The notes under the pieces: generated by a model
Databases searched by the model: none
Told to the model about the DNA's origin: nothing
What the model saw: only the letters and a program-made list of their open reading frames with translations
In this document: piece by piece, positions 42,177-50,794 of the stretch
Layout of the letters: each line of letters starts with the position of its first letter
Numbering within the stretch: position 1 is the stretch's first letter
Source: Paenibacillus sp. cl123
Lineage (GTDB): Bacteria; Bacillota; Bacilli; Paenibacillales; NBRC-103111
Assembly: GCF_900101595.1 (NCBI RefSeq)
Contig: NZ_FMYY01000004.1
Location: 310,001 to 374,000 of the forward strand
DNA length: 64,000 nucleotides
Reading direction: 5' to 3'
Translations under genes and position numbers: made by a program

Positions 42177-45100
42177 ATGAAGAAGGTTATTTTCGCATTG
42201 CTGGCAGCAGCCGTATGGCTTAGCGTATTTGCCTTGCCTTCTGTTCATGCATCGGATGAATTTGACGCGCTCCGACTGAAGTACCGGGATACGTTAACCG
42301 GGGGCGCGATGGATCAGAACGACCCGTACATCGCCGCCAAAATACAAGTGATCGAAGCGGATGCAGCCGTCTATTGGTCCACGCAAAATGCGAATAAGGT
42401 GTGGGCTGACTACGAGAGTCTTAGCGCCGCCGATCCGGCTTATACCGCTTACTCGTACAGACGGCTGAAGTCGATGGCGCTGAGCTGGTCGCTTCAAGGC
42501 TCCGTCCATTACCAGAACAGCGCGCTGCTTGGCGATATCCTTCAGGGGCTGGAATGGCTCTACACGCACCGCTATAACGAAACGACATCCAGGTATGGAG
42601 GCTGGTGGTGGTGGGAAATCGGAACGCCGTTCGAGGTGATCGACGTCACCGTTATCTTGTATGACCAGCTTACCGCCTCACAACGGACGAAATATATGAA
42701 TGCGGTGCAGCAGTTTGTTCCCGCTCCGATCAGAACGGGGGCCAATTTGACTGACGCCTGCAAAATTGTCGCTTTAAGCGGCGTCATCACGAAGAACGGG
42801 ACCAGGATTCAGGCTGCTTCCGATGCCATGAGCCAAGTATTTCCTTATGTGACGGCACTCGATGGCTTTTATAAAGACGGCTCGTTCGTGCAGCATGAGG
42901 TGTATCCGTATGCGGGAGGATACGGCGATGCGCTGCTTGCCAGCCTGAGCGTAACGCTGGATCTGCTAAGCGGTTCTACCTGGGACCAAACCAGTCCGCA
43001 AAAGGGAAATGTATACAACTGGGTGTTCGATACATTCGAAACCGCGCTGAACCGGGGTTCCATGATGCAGGCTTTTATGGGGCGTTCGCATGCCAGATTT
43101 GCCAACACGGGCAATATCATGTCCGCTATTTACAACATTTCCCGGATGTCCGGCAACCCGCACAGCCATGAGATGAAGCGCTTGATCAAATATCATATTC
43201 AGAACAGCGACGAGAAGCTGATGTATGAAAGCCTCTCGCTGTACGCTTATTCGGGAATCAGGCAACTTATGGACGATGCGGCGGTTACGCCGAGACCTGT
43301 GCCGCCCGGCAATTATCAGCTATATAACGAGGATGTTGCCGTGCATCACGCGCCCGGCTGGTCGCTGGCCGTCCGGAATCATTCGACGCGTATGGCGAAC
43401 TTCGAAAGCTTCGGCGGGGCTAATAGGGAGCCTTGGTATCAAGGGGATGGCGTCACTTATTTATACACCGCTCCCCGCGATTTCACGGACAATTATTTCA
43501 CCACCGTAGATAATCATCGTCTGCCCGGCATTACTGTGGATGTGGACCGTTCCCGGGTTAATGTCAGTCCGCGGTCCGAGCTGGGCGGCTTCCGAAGCGA
43601 GCAGGACTTTGTCGGAGGAGTCGAGCTGGAAGGCGCGTACGGCGTGACGAGCATGGACTTTAAGCAGCATAACTACGGCAATATGGATGTAGAAGCGAAA
43701 AAATCATGGTTTATGTTCGACGATGAAGTTGTGGCCGTAGGCTCGGGCATATCGAGCACTTCCGGAAGAGGGATCGAGACGATTATCGACAACCGGGCGA
43801 TTGACAGCGGCGGCGGCAATGCGCTCACGGTGAACCATATCGCCAAGCCTGTCAGTTCAGGCTGGTCGGAGACGATGACTGGCACGCAGTGGGCGCATCT
43901 GGAAGGCGTCGGGGGCTATTATTTCCCCGGAGGGACGACACTGCACGGGTTGAGGGAGCAGAGAGCAAGAGCGGCTCGGGAGATCAACACAGCCAGCTTT
44001 CCGAGAAATAGCGAGTTCGATTCCGCTTATCTGAACCTGGCCTGGAGATGGATTCGGGAGGATGCGACGCATTGGAAGCTGACCGGGACGGGGACGCCGG
44101 TAAATGAGCTCGTCTTAACGACTCACGCCGGATCGCTGGCGGGATCGGCCAATTCCACCAAGAACATCCTGACATTCGATGCGGCAAGCGGGGACTATTA
44201 TACGACGACAAAGCTGAGCTTCGCTCCGACAGAGGTTCAGCAGGAGGCTGGGCTAATTCTTTACCTGGATGACGATAATTACGTCTCGGTATCCAGAGCG
44301 CGGACAGCGGCAGGGAACATGTTGCTGGCGACAAATGAAGTAGACGGAGTGACGACGGCGCATAGCGTAGCAGATACGTTCGGCAGCACCGTACATCTGA
44401 AGCTGGAGAAGCAGGGCGATCAATACTCGGCCTATGCCAGCGGCGACGGAGTGAGTTGGGGCGCACCGATCTATACGTACAGCCGTACTTTCGACGTTCC
44501 AATCGGGAGGAAGCTGGCGAGCGGTTTGTTCGCGCAGAATGGCGCTGCGTCCGGCGCAGCAGAGATCGAAGCCAGATTCGATCGGATCGACACGCTGCTG
44601 ACGAATCATTTTTTAACACTGTGGCAGGACCATGACGTAAATCCGGCGGATCAAACCTACAGCTACGTCCTGCTGCCGACCATGACAAGCGGTCAAGTGG
44701 CCGGATATGCAGCCAGTCCGGAGATTGAAGTGCTGGCTCAGACTGAGTCTATCCATGCTGTCAAGGAAAATACGCTTCAACTGCTGGGCGCCGTATTCTG
44801 GCAGCCTGGCGGCGGAACGGCGGATTATGTGTCAAGCCGAGACGCCAGCTCCGTTATGGTGCGGAATGCAGGTACGGTGCTGCATGCTGCGATCTCCGAT
44901 CCTACCCGCCGCCAGTCCAAGGTGGTCGTGGAGCTGAATAGGAAGGGTACGGGCGTGATCGATAAAGATCCGGAGGTGACCGTCGTCCGCCTCGCACCAA
45001 CGATCATTCTTGAGGTCGACGTCAGCGGCGATCCCGGCAGGTCGTTCCATGCTTCGATCTCGTACGATACGTCGAATCCCGGGCTTCCTTCCAATGCGCC

Positions 45101-46847
45101 AACCGGACTAGAGGGAGTCTATGATCATAGCGCGGGAGCCGCAAGCTTGAACTGGCATGCGATGCCGGGAGCGGCCAGCTACGCGGTTTACCGGAGCACG
45201 AATAGCGGCGGACCGTATTCGGCGATTGCCTCCGGACTAACCTCTCCGGCTTACACGGACGTTTCAGCGGACAACCCGCCTTATTATTACAAAGTGACCG
45301 CTTCGAACGCCTATGGGGAGAGCGCTTATAGCGAGGAATTGCGGATCGATTCCGACATCACGCTGCGACTAGCTCCAGTGGCGGACACCTATGTGCGGGA
45401 TGGAGCGGATGCCGCGAATAATTTCGGCACAGCGCCTCTCCTGGTCGTCAAGCAGGCAAGCGCCACTTCGCCGGGCTACAGCAGGCATACGTATCTCAAA
45501 TTCGACCTTTCCGGCATTCAGGCCAGTAGCATCGTATCCGCCAAGCTGCATCTGAACGGCAGAGTGATTGACGGGAACTCCATCCAGATGAGCGCCTACG
45601 GGGTCGATGACGACAGCTGGCAGGAGAATCTGATGACCTGGAACACGAAGCCGGCGATGAACAGCCTGCAAACGACGGTTCCCGTCGATAAAGCGGCTAA
45701 CGACTGGCGGATTTTCGATGTCACCTCATACGCCCAAAGCCAGTTCGCAGGGGACAAGGTTATCAGCCTCGGATTGAAGACGCCTACGGGAGCGGGCACC
45801 AACTATGACAGCCGGGAAGGCGGCGTCAAGCCGTACCTGGAAATCAAGGTGAACCGGGGGATGGAACTCCCTACTGCGGCGGATGCTTATGTGCGGGACG
45901 GAAGCTATGCAAGTTTCAATTACGGGAACGATGTTTCGCTAGTCGTGAAGCGGCAGCAGGTGGCCGACTACGGGAGACTTTCTTATCTCAAGTTCGACCT
46001 GGGCTCCTTGCAGGGCGCAAGGATTGATTCAGCCCGGCTGTATGTGCACGGCAAAGTCGTGGATGGAACCGGGACGACTTCCAGCATCGAAGCGCATGGC
46101 GTCGATGACGACAGCTGGACGGAGACTGGGATTACCTGGAACAACAAGCCCGCGCTAAGCTCGCTGCAATCCACCGTGAGTATAGACAGCGTGGCGAACG
46201 GGTGGAGGGAGTTCGATGTGACCGCCTACCTGCAGGCGCAATTCGCCGGGGACGGGACGGCCACGATCGCGCTGAAGGATCTGGGCGGATACGGGTCTAT
46301 CTTCTCCAGTAAAGAGGGAAGCGCCAAGCCGTATTTGAGAGTGACGATGGCGAAGACACTGCCGCCTTCAGCTGATGCTTATGTGCGGGACGGCGCTTAT
46401 GCAGACCTTAATTATGGGGCTGATTCGTCGCTTGTCGTCAAGAAAGTCGGGTCCGTCGGCTTTGCCCGGCAAGCTTATCTGAAATTCGACCTTAGTAAAA
46501 TTCGTGCAGCGAACGTTGGCTCCGCAAAGCTCCACGTATACGGCAAAGTGGTAGACGGCACCGGGACGACCTCCAGCGTCGAAGCGCATGGCGTCGATGA
46601 CGACAGCTGGACGGAGAGCGGCATCACCTGGAACAACAAGCCTGCGCTAAGCTCGTTGCAATCGACTACGAGTATAGGCAGCGCAGCCAACGAGTGGCGG
46701 GAATTCGATGTCACCGCTTATGTCCTAAGCCAGCTTACCGGCAATAAGACGGCGACGATCGGGCTGAAGGATCTGGACGGATATGGGTCTATCTTTACGA
46801 GCAAGGAAGGGGCGATGGCTCCGTACTTGAGCTTTACGGATAACTGA
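42177..46847 (+). CDS. Secreted PL8-family polysaccharide lyase with nested beta-sandwich, FN3 and three DNRLRE modules
   Basis: A 1,556-residue secreted lyase. The signal peptide (MKKVIFALLAAAVWLSVFAL, cleaved after HAS) is followed by the PL8 alpha/alpha toroid. It carries the expected catalytic set: Asn190 (TGANLTD), His240 and Tyr249 (VQHEVYPYAGGYG), Arg303 and Arg307 (GRSHAR). The central beta domains follow (WYQGDGVTYLYTAP..., KSWFMFDDEVVAVGSGISST). At about 612-806 a concanavalin-like domain (GLILYLDDDNYVSVSRA, DQYSAYASGDGVSWG) is inserted before the PL8 fold resumes (LWQDHDVNPADQTYSYVLLP). The C-terminus is one FN3 domain (about 971-1060) and three DNRLRE/CBM96-like modules starting near 1063, 1236 and 1394. 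PL8 enzymes cleave hyaluronan, chondroitin or xanthan by beta-elimination; the substrate is open. ATG 42177 follows AAGGAGGATGAAAA. Confidence 0.92.
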   Translation: MKKVIFALLAAAVWLSVFALPSVHASDEFDALRLKYRDTLTGGAMDQNDPYIAAKIQVIEADAAVYWSTQNANKVWADYESLSAADPAYTAYSYRRLKSMALSWSLQGSVHYQNSALLGDILQGLEWLYTHRYNETTSRYGGWWWWEIGTPFEVIDVTVILYDQLTASQRTKYMNAVQQFVPAPIRTGANLTDACKIVALSGVITKNGTRIQAASDAMSQVFPYVTALDGFYKDGSFVQHEVYPYAGGYGDALLASLSVTLDLLSGSTWDQTSPQKGNVYNWVFDTFETALNRGSMMQAFMGRSHARFANTGNIMSAIYNISRMSGNPHSHEMKRLIKYHIQNSDEKLMYESLSLYAYSGIRQLMDDAAVTPRPVPPGNYQLYNEDVAVHHAPGWSLAVRNHSTRMANFESFGGANREPWYQGDGVTYLYTAPRDFTDNYFTTVDNHRLPGITVDVDRSRVNVSPRSELGGFRSEQDFVGGVELEGAYGVTSMDFKQHNYGNMDVEAKKSWFMFDDEVVAVGSGISSTSGRGIETIIDNRAIDSGGGNALTVNHIAKPVSSGWSETMTGTQWAHLEGVGGYYFPGGTTLHGLREQRARAAREINTASFPRNSEFDSAYLNLAWRWIREDATHWKLTGTGTPVNELVLTTHAGSLAGSANSTKNILTFDAASGDYYTTTKLSFAPTEVQQEAGLILYLDDDNYVSVSRARTAAGNMLLATNEVDGVTTAHSVADTFGSTVHLKLEKQGDQYSAYASGDGVSWGAPIYTYSRTFDVPIGRKLASGLFAQNGAASGAAEIEARFDRIDTLLTNHFLTLWQDHDVNPADQTYSYVLLPTMTSGQVAGYAASPEIEVLAQTESIHAVKENTLQLLGAVFWQPGGGTADYVSSRDASSVMVRNAGTVLHAAISDPTRRQSKVVVELNRKGTGVIDKDPEVTVVRLAPTIILEVDVSGDPGRSFHASISYDTSNPGLPSNAPTGLEGVYDHSAGAASLNWHAMPGAASYAVYRSTNSGGPYSAIASGLTSPAYTDVSADNPPYYYKVTASNAYGESAYSEELRIDSDITLRLAPVADTYVRDGADAANNFGTAPLLVVKQASATSPGYSRHTYLKFDLSGIQASSIVSAKLHLNGRVIDGNSIQMSAYGVDDDSWQENLMTWNTKPAMNSLQTTVPVDKAANDWRIFDVTSYAQSQFAGDKVISLGLKTPTGAGTNYDSREGGVKPYLEIKVNRGMELPTAADAYVRDGSYASFNYGNDVSLVVKRQQVADYGRLSYLKFDLGSLQGARIDSARLYVHGKVVDGTGTTSSIEAHGVDDDSWTETGITWNNKPALSSLQSTVSIDSVANGWREFDVTAYLQAQFAGDGTATIALKDLGGYGSIFSSKEGSAKPYLRVTMAKTLPPSADAYVRDGAYADLNYGADSSLVVKKVGSVGFARQAYLKFDLSKIRAANVGSAKLHVYGKVVDGTGTTSSVEAHGVDDDSWTESGITWNNKPALSSLQSTTSIGSAANEWREFDVTAYVLSQLTGNKTATIGLKDLDGYGSIFTSKEGAMAPYLSFTDN
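45378..46842 (+). repeat. Three tandem DNRLRE module repeats
   Basis: Modules start at about 45378, 45882 and 46365, each opening with ADTYVRDG or ADAYVRDG. Modules 2 and 3 are nearly identical in DNA over the VDGTGTTSS...VEAHGVDDDSWTE...GITWNNKPALSSLQS segment (about 46047-46173 and 46542-46668), while module 1 is more diverged. The second duplication is therefore recent. Confidence 0.85.
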
Positions 46848-46874
46848 GTTTAGTTAAGCTTCATATTGGTATAG

Positions 46875-46906
46875 AACCATCCGGAGGTTTTCTCCGGATG
46901 GTTTTT
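46875..46906 (+). terminator. Terminator of importer operon 2
   Basis: Perfect stem AACCATCCGGAG (46875-46886) / CTCCGGATGGTT (46892-46903) followed by TTT. It closes the operon ending with the PL8 gene. Confidence 0.92.
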
Positions 46907-46940
46907 GGCGTTGTTGGCTGATACAAAGGGATATCGATAA

Positions 46941-46958
46941 AGTATACCATCGTATAAT
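46941..46958. promoter_or_regulatory. Palindromic operator-like site, copy 1
   Basis: AGTATACCATCGTATAAT, matching the perfect palindrome at 50688-50705 in 16 of 18 positions and overlapping a TATAAT (46953-46958). It lies before the DUF2269/SDR transcription unit. Confidence 0.55.
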
Positions 46959-47038
46959 ATCCGCCCCTAACCGCCTGTGTTAAATTGAATGACAGATCAA
47001 GGATGAAAGGACAGATGAGAAATGAGGCGGACATTGCA

Positions 47039-47488
47039 ATGGAATGGCTTGTAACAATTCATGTGCTGGCAGCGGTGCTTGGCATCGGACCGACGTATTT
47101 CGGCCATATTTTACTGCGGAAGAAGCAGCGCCGGGATCAGCTGCTTCAGTCGTTGTCGTTGTTCGGGCAGCTGAACTACTTTCCCAAAATCGGCGGTTCG
47201 CTTGCCGTCGTTTCGGGTATTCTGCTCGTTGCGCTGACGGGCTGGAAGTTTTCGGATCTGTGGATTCTCGGGTCGCTGATTTTGTACGTACTCGTTCAGG
47301 TGGTCGCGGTAGGTATGCTGGGTCCGGTATTGAACCGGCTTATTCAGACGCTGAACGGGGCGAAGGAACAGGAACGCGATTTGTCAGCGGACAGCTCGGC
47401 GCTTCTTGCCAGAGCCAACCGGCTGTATAATACGGCTTCTACTATGGGAACGATTCTGATCCTGTTAATGATCGTAAAACCAATGTAA
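47039..47488 (+). CDS. DUF2269-family membrane protein
   Basis: A small integral membrane protein of about 149 residues. It begins MEWLVTIHVLAAVLGIGPTYFGHILL and has further hydrophobic segments at about 45-65 (GGSLAVVSGILLVALTGW), 70-95 (LWILGSLILYVLVQVVAVGML) and the C-terminus (TASTMGTILILLMIVKPM), four in all. This matches DUF2269, whose function is unknown. Start codons further upstream (TTG 46985, ATG 47003, ATG 47015) are possible; 47039 has GAGGCGG nine bases before it and gives the family's usual start. It is 48 bp before an SDR gene, probably one transcript, with an operator-like palindrome upstream. Confidence 0.8.
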   Translation: MEWLVTIHVLAAVLGIGPTYFGHILLRKKQRRDQLLQSLSLFGQLNYFPKIGGSLAVVSGILLVALTGWKFSDLWILGSLILYVLVQVVAVGMLGPVLNRLIQTLNGAKEQERDLSADSSALLARANRLYNTASTMGTILILLMIVKPM

Positions 47489-47536
47489 GGAATTGAGTGG
47501 AGAAGGAACCTATACTAGTCAATTGGAGGAATTAAA

Positions 47537-48289
47537 ATGAATCATTTACAGGGAAAAGTTGCTTTCGTATCGGGAGGAGGCCGCGGCATCGGAGCAGCTT
47601 CGGCAGTGGCGCTGGCTCAGCTCGGGGCCAAGGTGGCCGTGAATTATGTGCGTCAGGCGGATTCGGCGCAAGCCGTCGTAGACCAGATTCGCGAAGCCGG
47701 CGGAGAGGCTATGCTGGCCAAAGCGGATGTCCGCGATCCCGAACAGGTGAAGGAAGCGCTGGCTTCTATTCGGGAAGCATGGGGCGACATCGACATTCTG
47801 GTCAATAACGCGCATATGTCCTTCGTCATGAAGCCGCTGGTCGAGATGCAGTGGGAAGAGCTTGCCCAAAAGATGAACGACGAAATGAAAGCGGCCTTTA
47901 CTTTGACGAAAGCCGTGCTGCCTGCCATGATCGAAAGGAAAAACGGGAGAATCATATACATCTCCAGCGATGCGTCCGTTGTCCCCTTGCCTTATATGGC
48001 CGCGCATGGCTCGGCCAAAGCGGCGCTCGATACGTTTGCCAAATATGTGGCGCTGGAGAGCGGCCCTTATGGCGTGACGGCCAACGTCGTCTCGCCTGGA
48101 TTGGTCGAGACGGAGGCGTCAGAGGTAACGCCAGCGGCCGTCAAGCAGCAGCTTGCCGCCATGACTCCGCTGCGGCGGGTGGCTGTGCCGGATGACATTG
48201 CGGGCGCCATTGCGTTTTTCGCAAGCGAGGAGAGCCGGTTCGTCACCGGAACGTCGATGAGCGTGAATGGCGGCAGCTATATGAATTAA
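47537..48289 (+). CDS. SDR-family oxidoreductase with Tyr-to-His change in the catalytic motif
   Basis: A 250-residue classical short-chain dehydrogenase/reductase. The cofactor motif is SGGGRGIGAASAVAL, followed by ADVRDPEQVKE, NNAH (in place of NNAG) and active-site Ser in IIYISSDASV. The conserved YxxxK reads HGSAK with His157 where Tyr normally acts as general acid/base. The Lys is kept. The C-terminus (RRVAVPDDIAGAIAFFASEESRFVTGTSMSVNGG) is typical of FabG-like proteins. Its catalytic ability is therefore uncertain; it may use another residue. ATG 47537 follows TTGGAGGAATTAAA. It is downstream of a DUF2269 gene and before a LuxR-type regulator. Confidence 0.9.
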   Translation: MNHLQGKVAFVSGGGRGIGAASAVALAQLGAKVAVNYVRQADSAQAVVDQIREAGGEAMLAKADVRDPEQVKEALASIREAWGDIDILVNNAHMSFVMKPLVEMQWEELAQKMNDEMKAAFTLTKAVLPAMIERKNGRIIYISSDASVVPLPYMAAHGSAKAALDTFAKYVALESGPYGVTANVVSPGLVETEASEVTPAAVKQQLAAMTPLRRVAVPDDIAGAIAFFASEESRFVTGTSMSVNGGSYMN

Positions 48290-48336
48290 ATTTTGAGGGA
48301 ATAAGCGGCGCATAAGGCGCTTTTCCTCAGAGTCGA

Positions 48337-48382
48337 AACGCCCTTCTTCTGACTTAATGAGTCAGGCGAGGGGCGTTTTGAT
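48337..48382 (+). terminator. Terminator after the SDR gene
   Basis: AAACGCCC pairs with GGGCGTTT around an inner CTGACT/AGTCAG hairpin, followed by TTGATG. It separates the SDR unit from the LuxR-type regulator. Confidence 0.7.
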
Positions 48383-48529
48383 GTTGCGTTTGACTGGCAT
48401 GGCCGTCCCTACGCAAAATAAAGGAATATGGAAAGATGCGGCGAAATCCTTTAATCAGGGAAAACCGATGCCCAATAGGCTGAAACAGCCTCGGACTGAG
48501 CTTTGAAACGATTAAGGGGAATGATTAAG

Positions 48530-50575
48530 ATGTCACATGACATGGATAAATTCGCCGCATGGGACGGGCGGGAACCGATGCATAACATCGATCAAAGGGA
48601 AGACCAGTTTATCGCGGGCCGCAGCGAGCAGCTTGGGCTGTTTCTCCGTTATTTGTCCGCTGGGGCAGACGGCAAAACGATATGGAGCTTGTACGGGACG
48701 GCCGGTATCGGCAAAAGCTTTCTGCTCGATTCGTTCCGCCGACATGCCGCAAGAGCGGGCGCGGTTATGCTGCAGGTGGACAGCCGCGATTTTAACCATA
48801 AAGGAGATTTGCTCTGCCGGCAGCTGCTGCGGCAAATGCCCGGAGGCCAAGCGCCGCTTTCCGATCCGATGGAGGCTTGCTTCAACCGGTTGGAACAATT
48901 GGCGGCGGAAACAAAGGTCGTGATTGCGCTCGACACCTACGAAGAGATGGGCGACCTCGACGGCTGGATACGGGAGCGGTTTATCAAATGGCTGCCGGAC
49001 GGCGTTCTGTTGATCGTGGCAGGCCGCTATCGGCTGAAAGATAAATGGATTCTTTCCCCGGCGCTGCGGGAACGCATTTTGTTTATGCCGCTGGAGCATC
49101 TGACCGAATCGGAGAGCGCTTTCTATTTGCAGCAATGCGGTCTGGCGGACGAAGAGCGGATTGCCGCCGTTTGGCGCAAAACGGGCGGGCATCCGCTCGC
49201 GTTATCGCTTGCATCCGTCATCGGTCCGCAGGAGGACTGGAACGTTCGCTCAGCGGATTGGACGGAATGGTTCGAGCATCTGGCCAAGGCGTGGCTAAGG
49301 GAGGTGCCAGAGGAGCTGCTGAGGAAAGCGGTGGAGGCGGCAGCCATTTTGCTGCATGTCAACAGGGAAGTGCTTCAGACGGTGATGGACCGGGAGATTG
49401 ACGACGATACGTTCGGGCAGCTCCTATCCTTGTCATTTGTGCGGAAAACGGAACGGGGCTGGATGCTGCACGATTTAATGCGAATGGCGACGCGCAAGCA
49501 GCTTGAGGAACGGATGCCGGCCTTATACGAACGGCTTCGCGCCAGGGCGGCGCTCTATTACGCAGCGCGCATCCGCGACGCGGCTCCTTACCGAAGCACG
49601 GAATGGGAAGTCGGCGAGCTGTTTTATTACACTGGTATTCCGCTTATTCGCTCGTTGCTCCAATCCTACTCCAGAGGCCGATACACGTGGGAGCTGCTGA
49701 CGCCTGCCAATGTGGGAGAGGGGGAAGCCTACTTGCGCAGACGGCTCGAAGCGGCCACTCCGTTAAAGTTATCCGGCATAGACCCGGAAACGGAAGAGCG
49801 GTTTGACGAGTTCGTGGACAAGGAAGCTATGACGATGACGATCAAGCATTTGGAGCTGCGCGCTTGGGTCGAGCTCGACCAGCAGTCGGCTATGCTGCTT
49901 CGATCGGCGGATGGGGAAGCGATCGGGCTGGCGGTTATCGTTCCGATTCATAAAGGCACGATGCCTTCCTTATGCCGCGATCCGTTCGCAAGCCCGTATT
50001 TGCTCTCGCTGACGCCGATTGAGCGCGAGCTTCTTGAGGTGGACCCGCCCGGACAGGCGGGATGGTTTATCCGGACTATCGACTATGCCGATTGGAAAAA
50101 CCAGGACATGGTGCTTGAGGCGATGTTTTTGATGTTTTCCTATATGTGCTCAGGCGGACTCTTTTTTGCTTCCCCGCCGCCGATAGCATTTTTACAAATG
50201 TCACATATAAACCTCGGCTTCCAGCCGGCGGCGGGTGTCGTTCATCAGCATTATGACGACAAGACGCCAACTCCGACGTTCGTACTCGATACCCGCGGAG
50301 ACAAGCTGGAGATGTTTCTCCGTTTCTTGTTGAAGCGGAGCGGCTTGCCGGACGAATTGGACTTATTCGGCGGATTGAACAACCAGCTTACGGAGAGGGA
50401 GCGGGAAGTCGTGGCTCTCGTGCTGGACGGACTGACGAACGGGGAGATCGCCAAGGCGTTGTTTGTCAGTGAAATTACGGTGAAAAAGCATGTCAGCTCG
50501 ATCTACAGCAAGCTATCCGTGAAAGGGCGGGGCCAATTGATCAAGCTGTTTGCCGGAAAGCCGCGCATCGGTTAA
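48530..50575 (+). CDS. LuxR-family transcriptional regulator with N-terminal AAA/STAND-type ATPase
   Basis: About 681 residues in the MalT-like LAL layout. The N-terminal ATPase has a P-loop at GTAGIGKSFLLDSF and a Walker B-like VVIALDTYEEMGD, followed by winged-helix and linker parts. The C-terminal LuxR helix-turn-helix is LTEREREVVALVLDGLTNGEIAKALFVSEITVKKHVSSIYSKLSVKGRGQLIKLF. ATG 48530 with AAGGGGAATGATTAAG before it is chosen; ATG 48521 is too close to that site. It is larger than simple response regulators but lacks long TPR repeats, so the sensing part is unclear. The two flanking transcription units carry the same palindrome in front, making them candidate targets. Confidence 0.9.
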   Translation: MSHDMDKFAAWDGREPMHNIDQREDQFIAGRSEQLGLFLRYLSAGADGKTIWSLYGTAGIGKSFLLDSFRRHAARAGAVMLQVDSRDFNHKGDLLCRQLLRQMPGGQAPLSDPMEACFNRLEQLAAETKVVIALDTYEEMGDLDGWIRERFIKWLPDGVLLIVAGRYRLKDKWILSPALRERILFMPLEHLTESESAFYLQQCGLADEERIAAVWRKTGGHPLALSLASVIGPQEDWNVRSADWTEWFEHLAKAWLREVPEELLRKAVEAAAILLHVNREVLQTVMDREIDDDTFGQLLSLSFVRKTERGWMLHDLMRMATRKQLEERMPALYERLRARAALYYAARIRDAAPYRSTEWEVGELFYYTGIPLIRSLLQSYSRGRYTWELLTPANVGEGEAYLRRRLEAATPLKLSGIDPETEERFDEFVDKEAMTMTIKHLELRAWVELDQQSAMLLRSADGEAIGLAVIVPIHKGTMPSLCRDPFASPYLLSLTPIERELLEVDPPGQAGWFIRTIDYADWKNQDMVLEAMFLMFSYMCSGGLFFASPPPIAFLQMSHINLGFQPAAGVVHQHYDDKTPTPTFVLDTRGDKLEMFLRFLLKRSGLPDELDLFGGLNNQLTEREREVVALVLDGLTNGEIAKALFVSEITVKKHVSSIYSKLSVKGRGQLIKLFAGKPRIG

Positions 50576-50587
50576 TTTTGTATATAC

Positions 50588-50622
50588 AAGCTCGCGTCCC
50601 AGTTTGGGGATGCGGGCTTTTT
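50588..50622 (+). terminator. Terminator after the LuxR-type regulator
   Basis: AAGCTCGCGTCCC pairs (with G-U pairs) with GGGGATGCGGGCTT, followed by TTTTG. Confidence 0.85.
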
Positions 50623-50687
50623 GTCGCTTTATCCAGACCAGGCGGCAGCCAAATCCGCACCGTTGGAGCTGTGTAGGGCAAGCATAG

Positions 50688-50705
50688 ATTATACGATCGT
50701 ATAAT
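50688..50705. promoter_or_regulatory. Perfect 18-bp palindrome, operator-like site copy 2
   Basis: ATTATACGATCGTATAAT is identical to its reverse complement. Nearly the same sequence stands at 46941-46958 before the DUF2269/SDR unit. It contains TATAAT at its right end, 90 bp before the TTG start at 50795. Confidence 0.65.
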
Positions 50706-50794
50706 ACCGGGAAAAAACGTGCCGTGATACAGTTAAAGGCATGCGAGCTGCCGTTGCAGATCGGAATTTATACGTATCGAGGAGGAGACATATT

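Noticed and set aside
43984-44688. 234-codon open frame on the minus strand
   Set aside because: Antisense to the PL8 gene; Ser/Arg-rich and without protein-like features.
45378-46842. CRISPR-like or satellite repeat
   Set aside because: The repeats are in-frame protein modules of about 160 codons, not short direct repeats with spacers.
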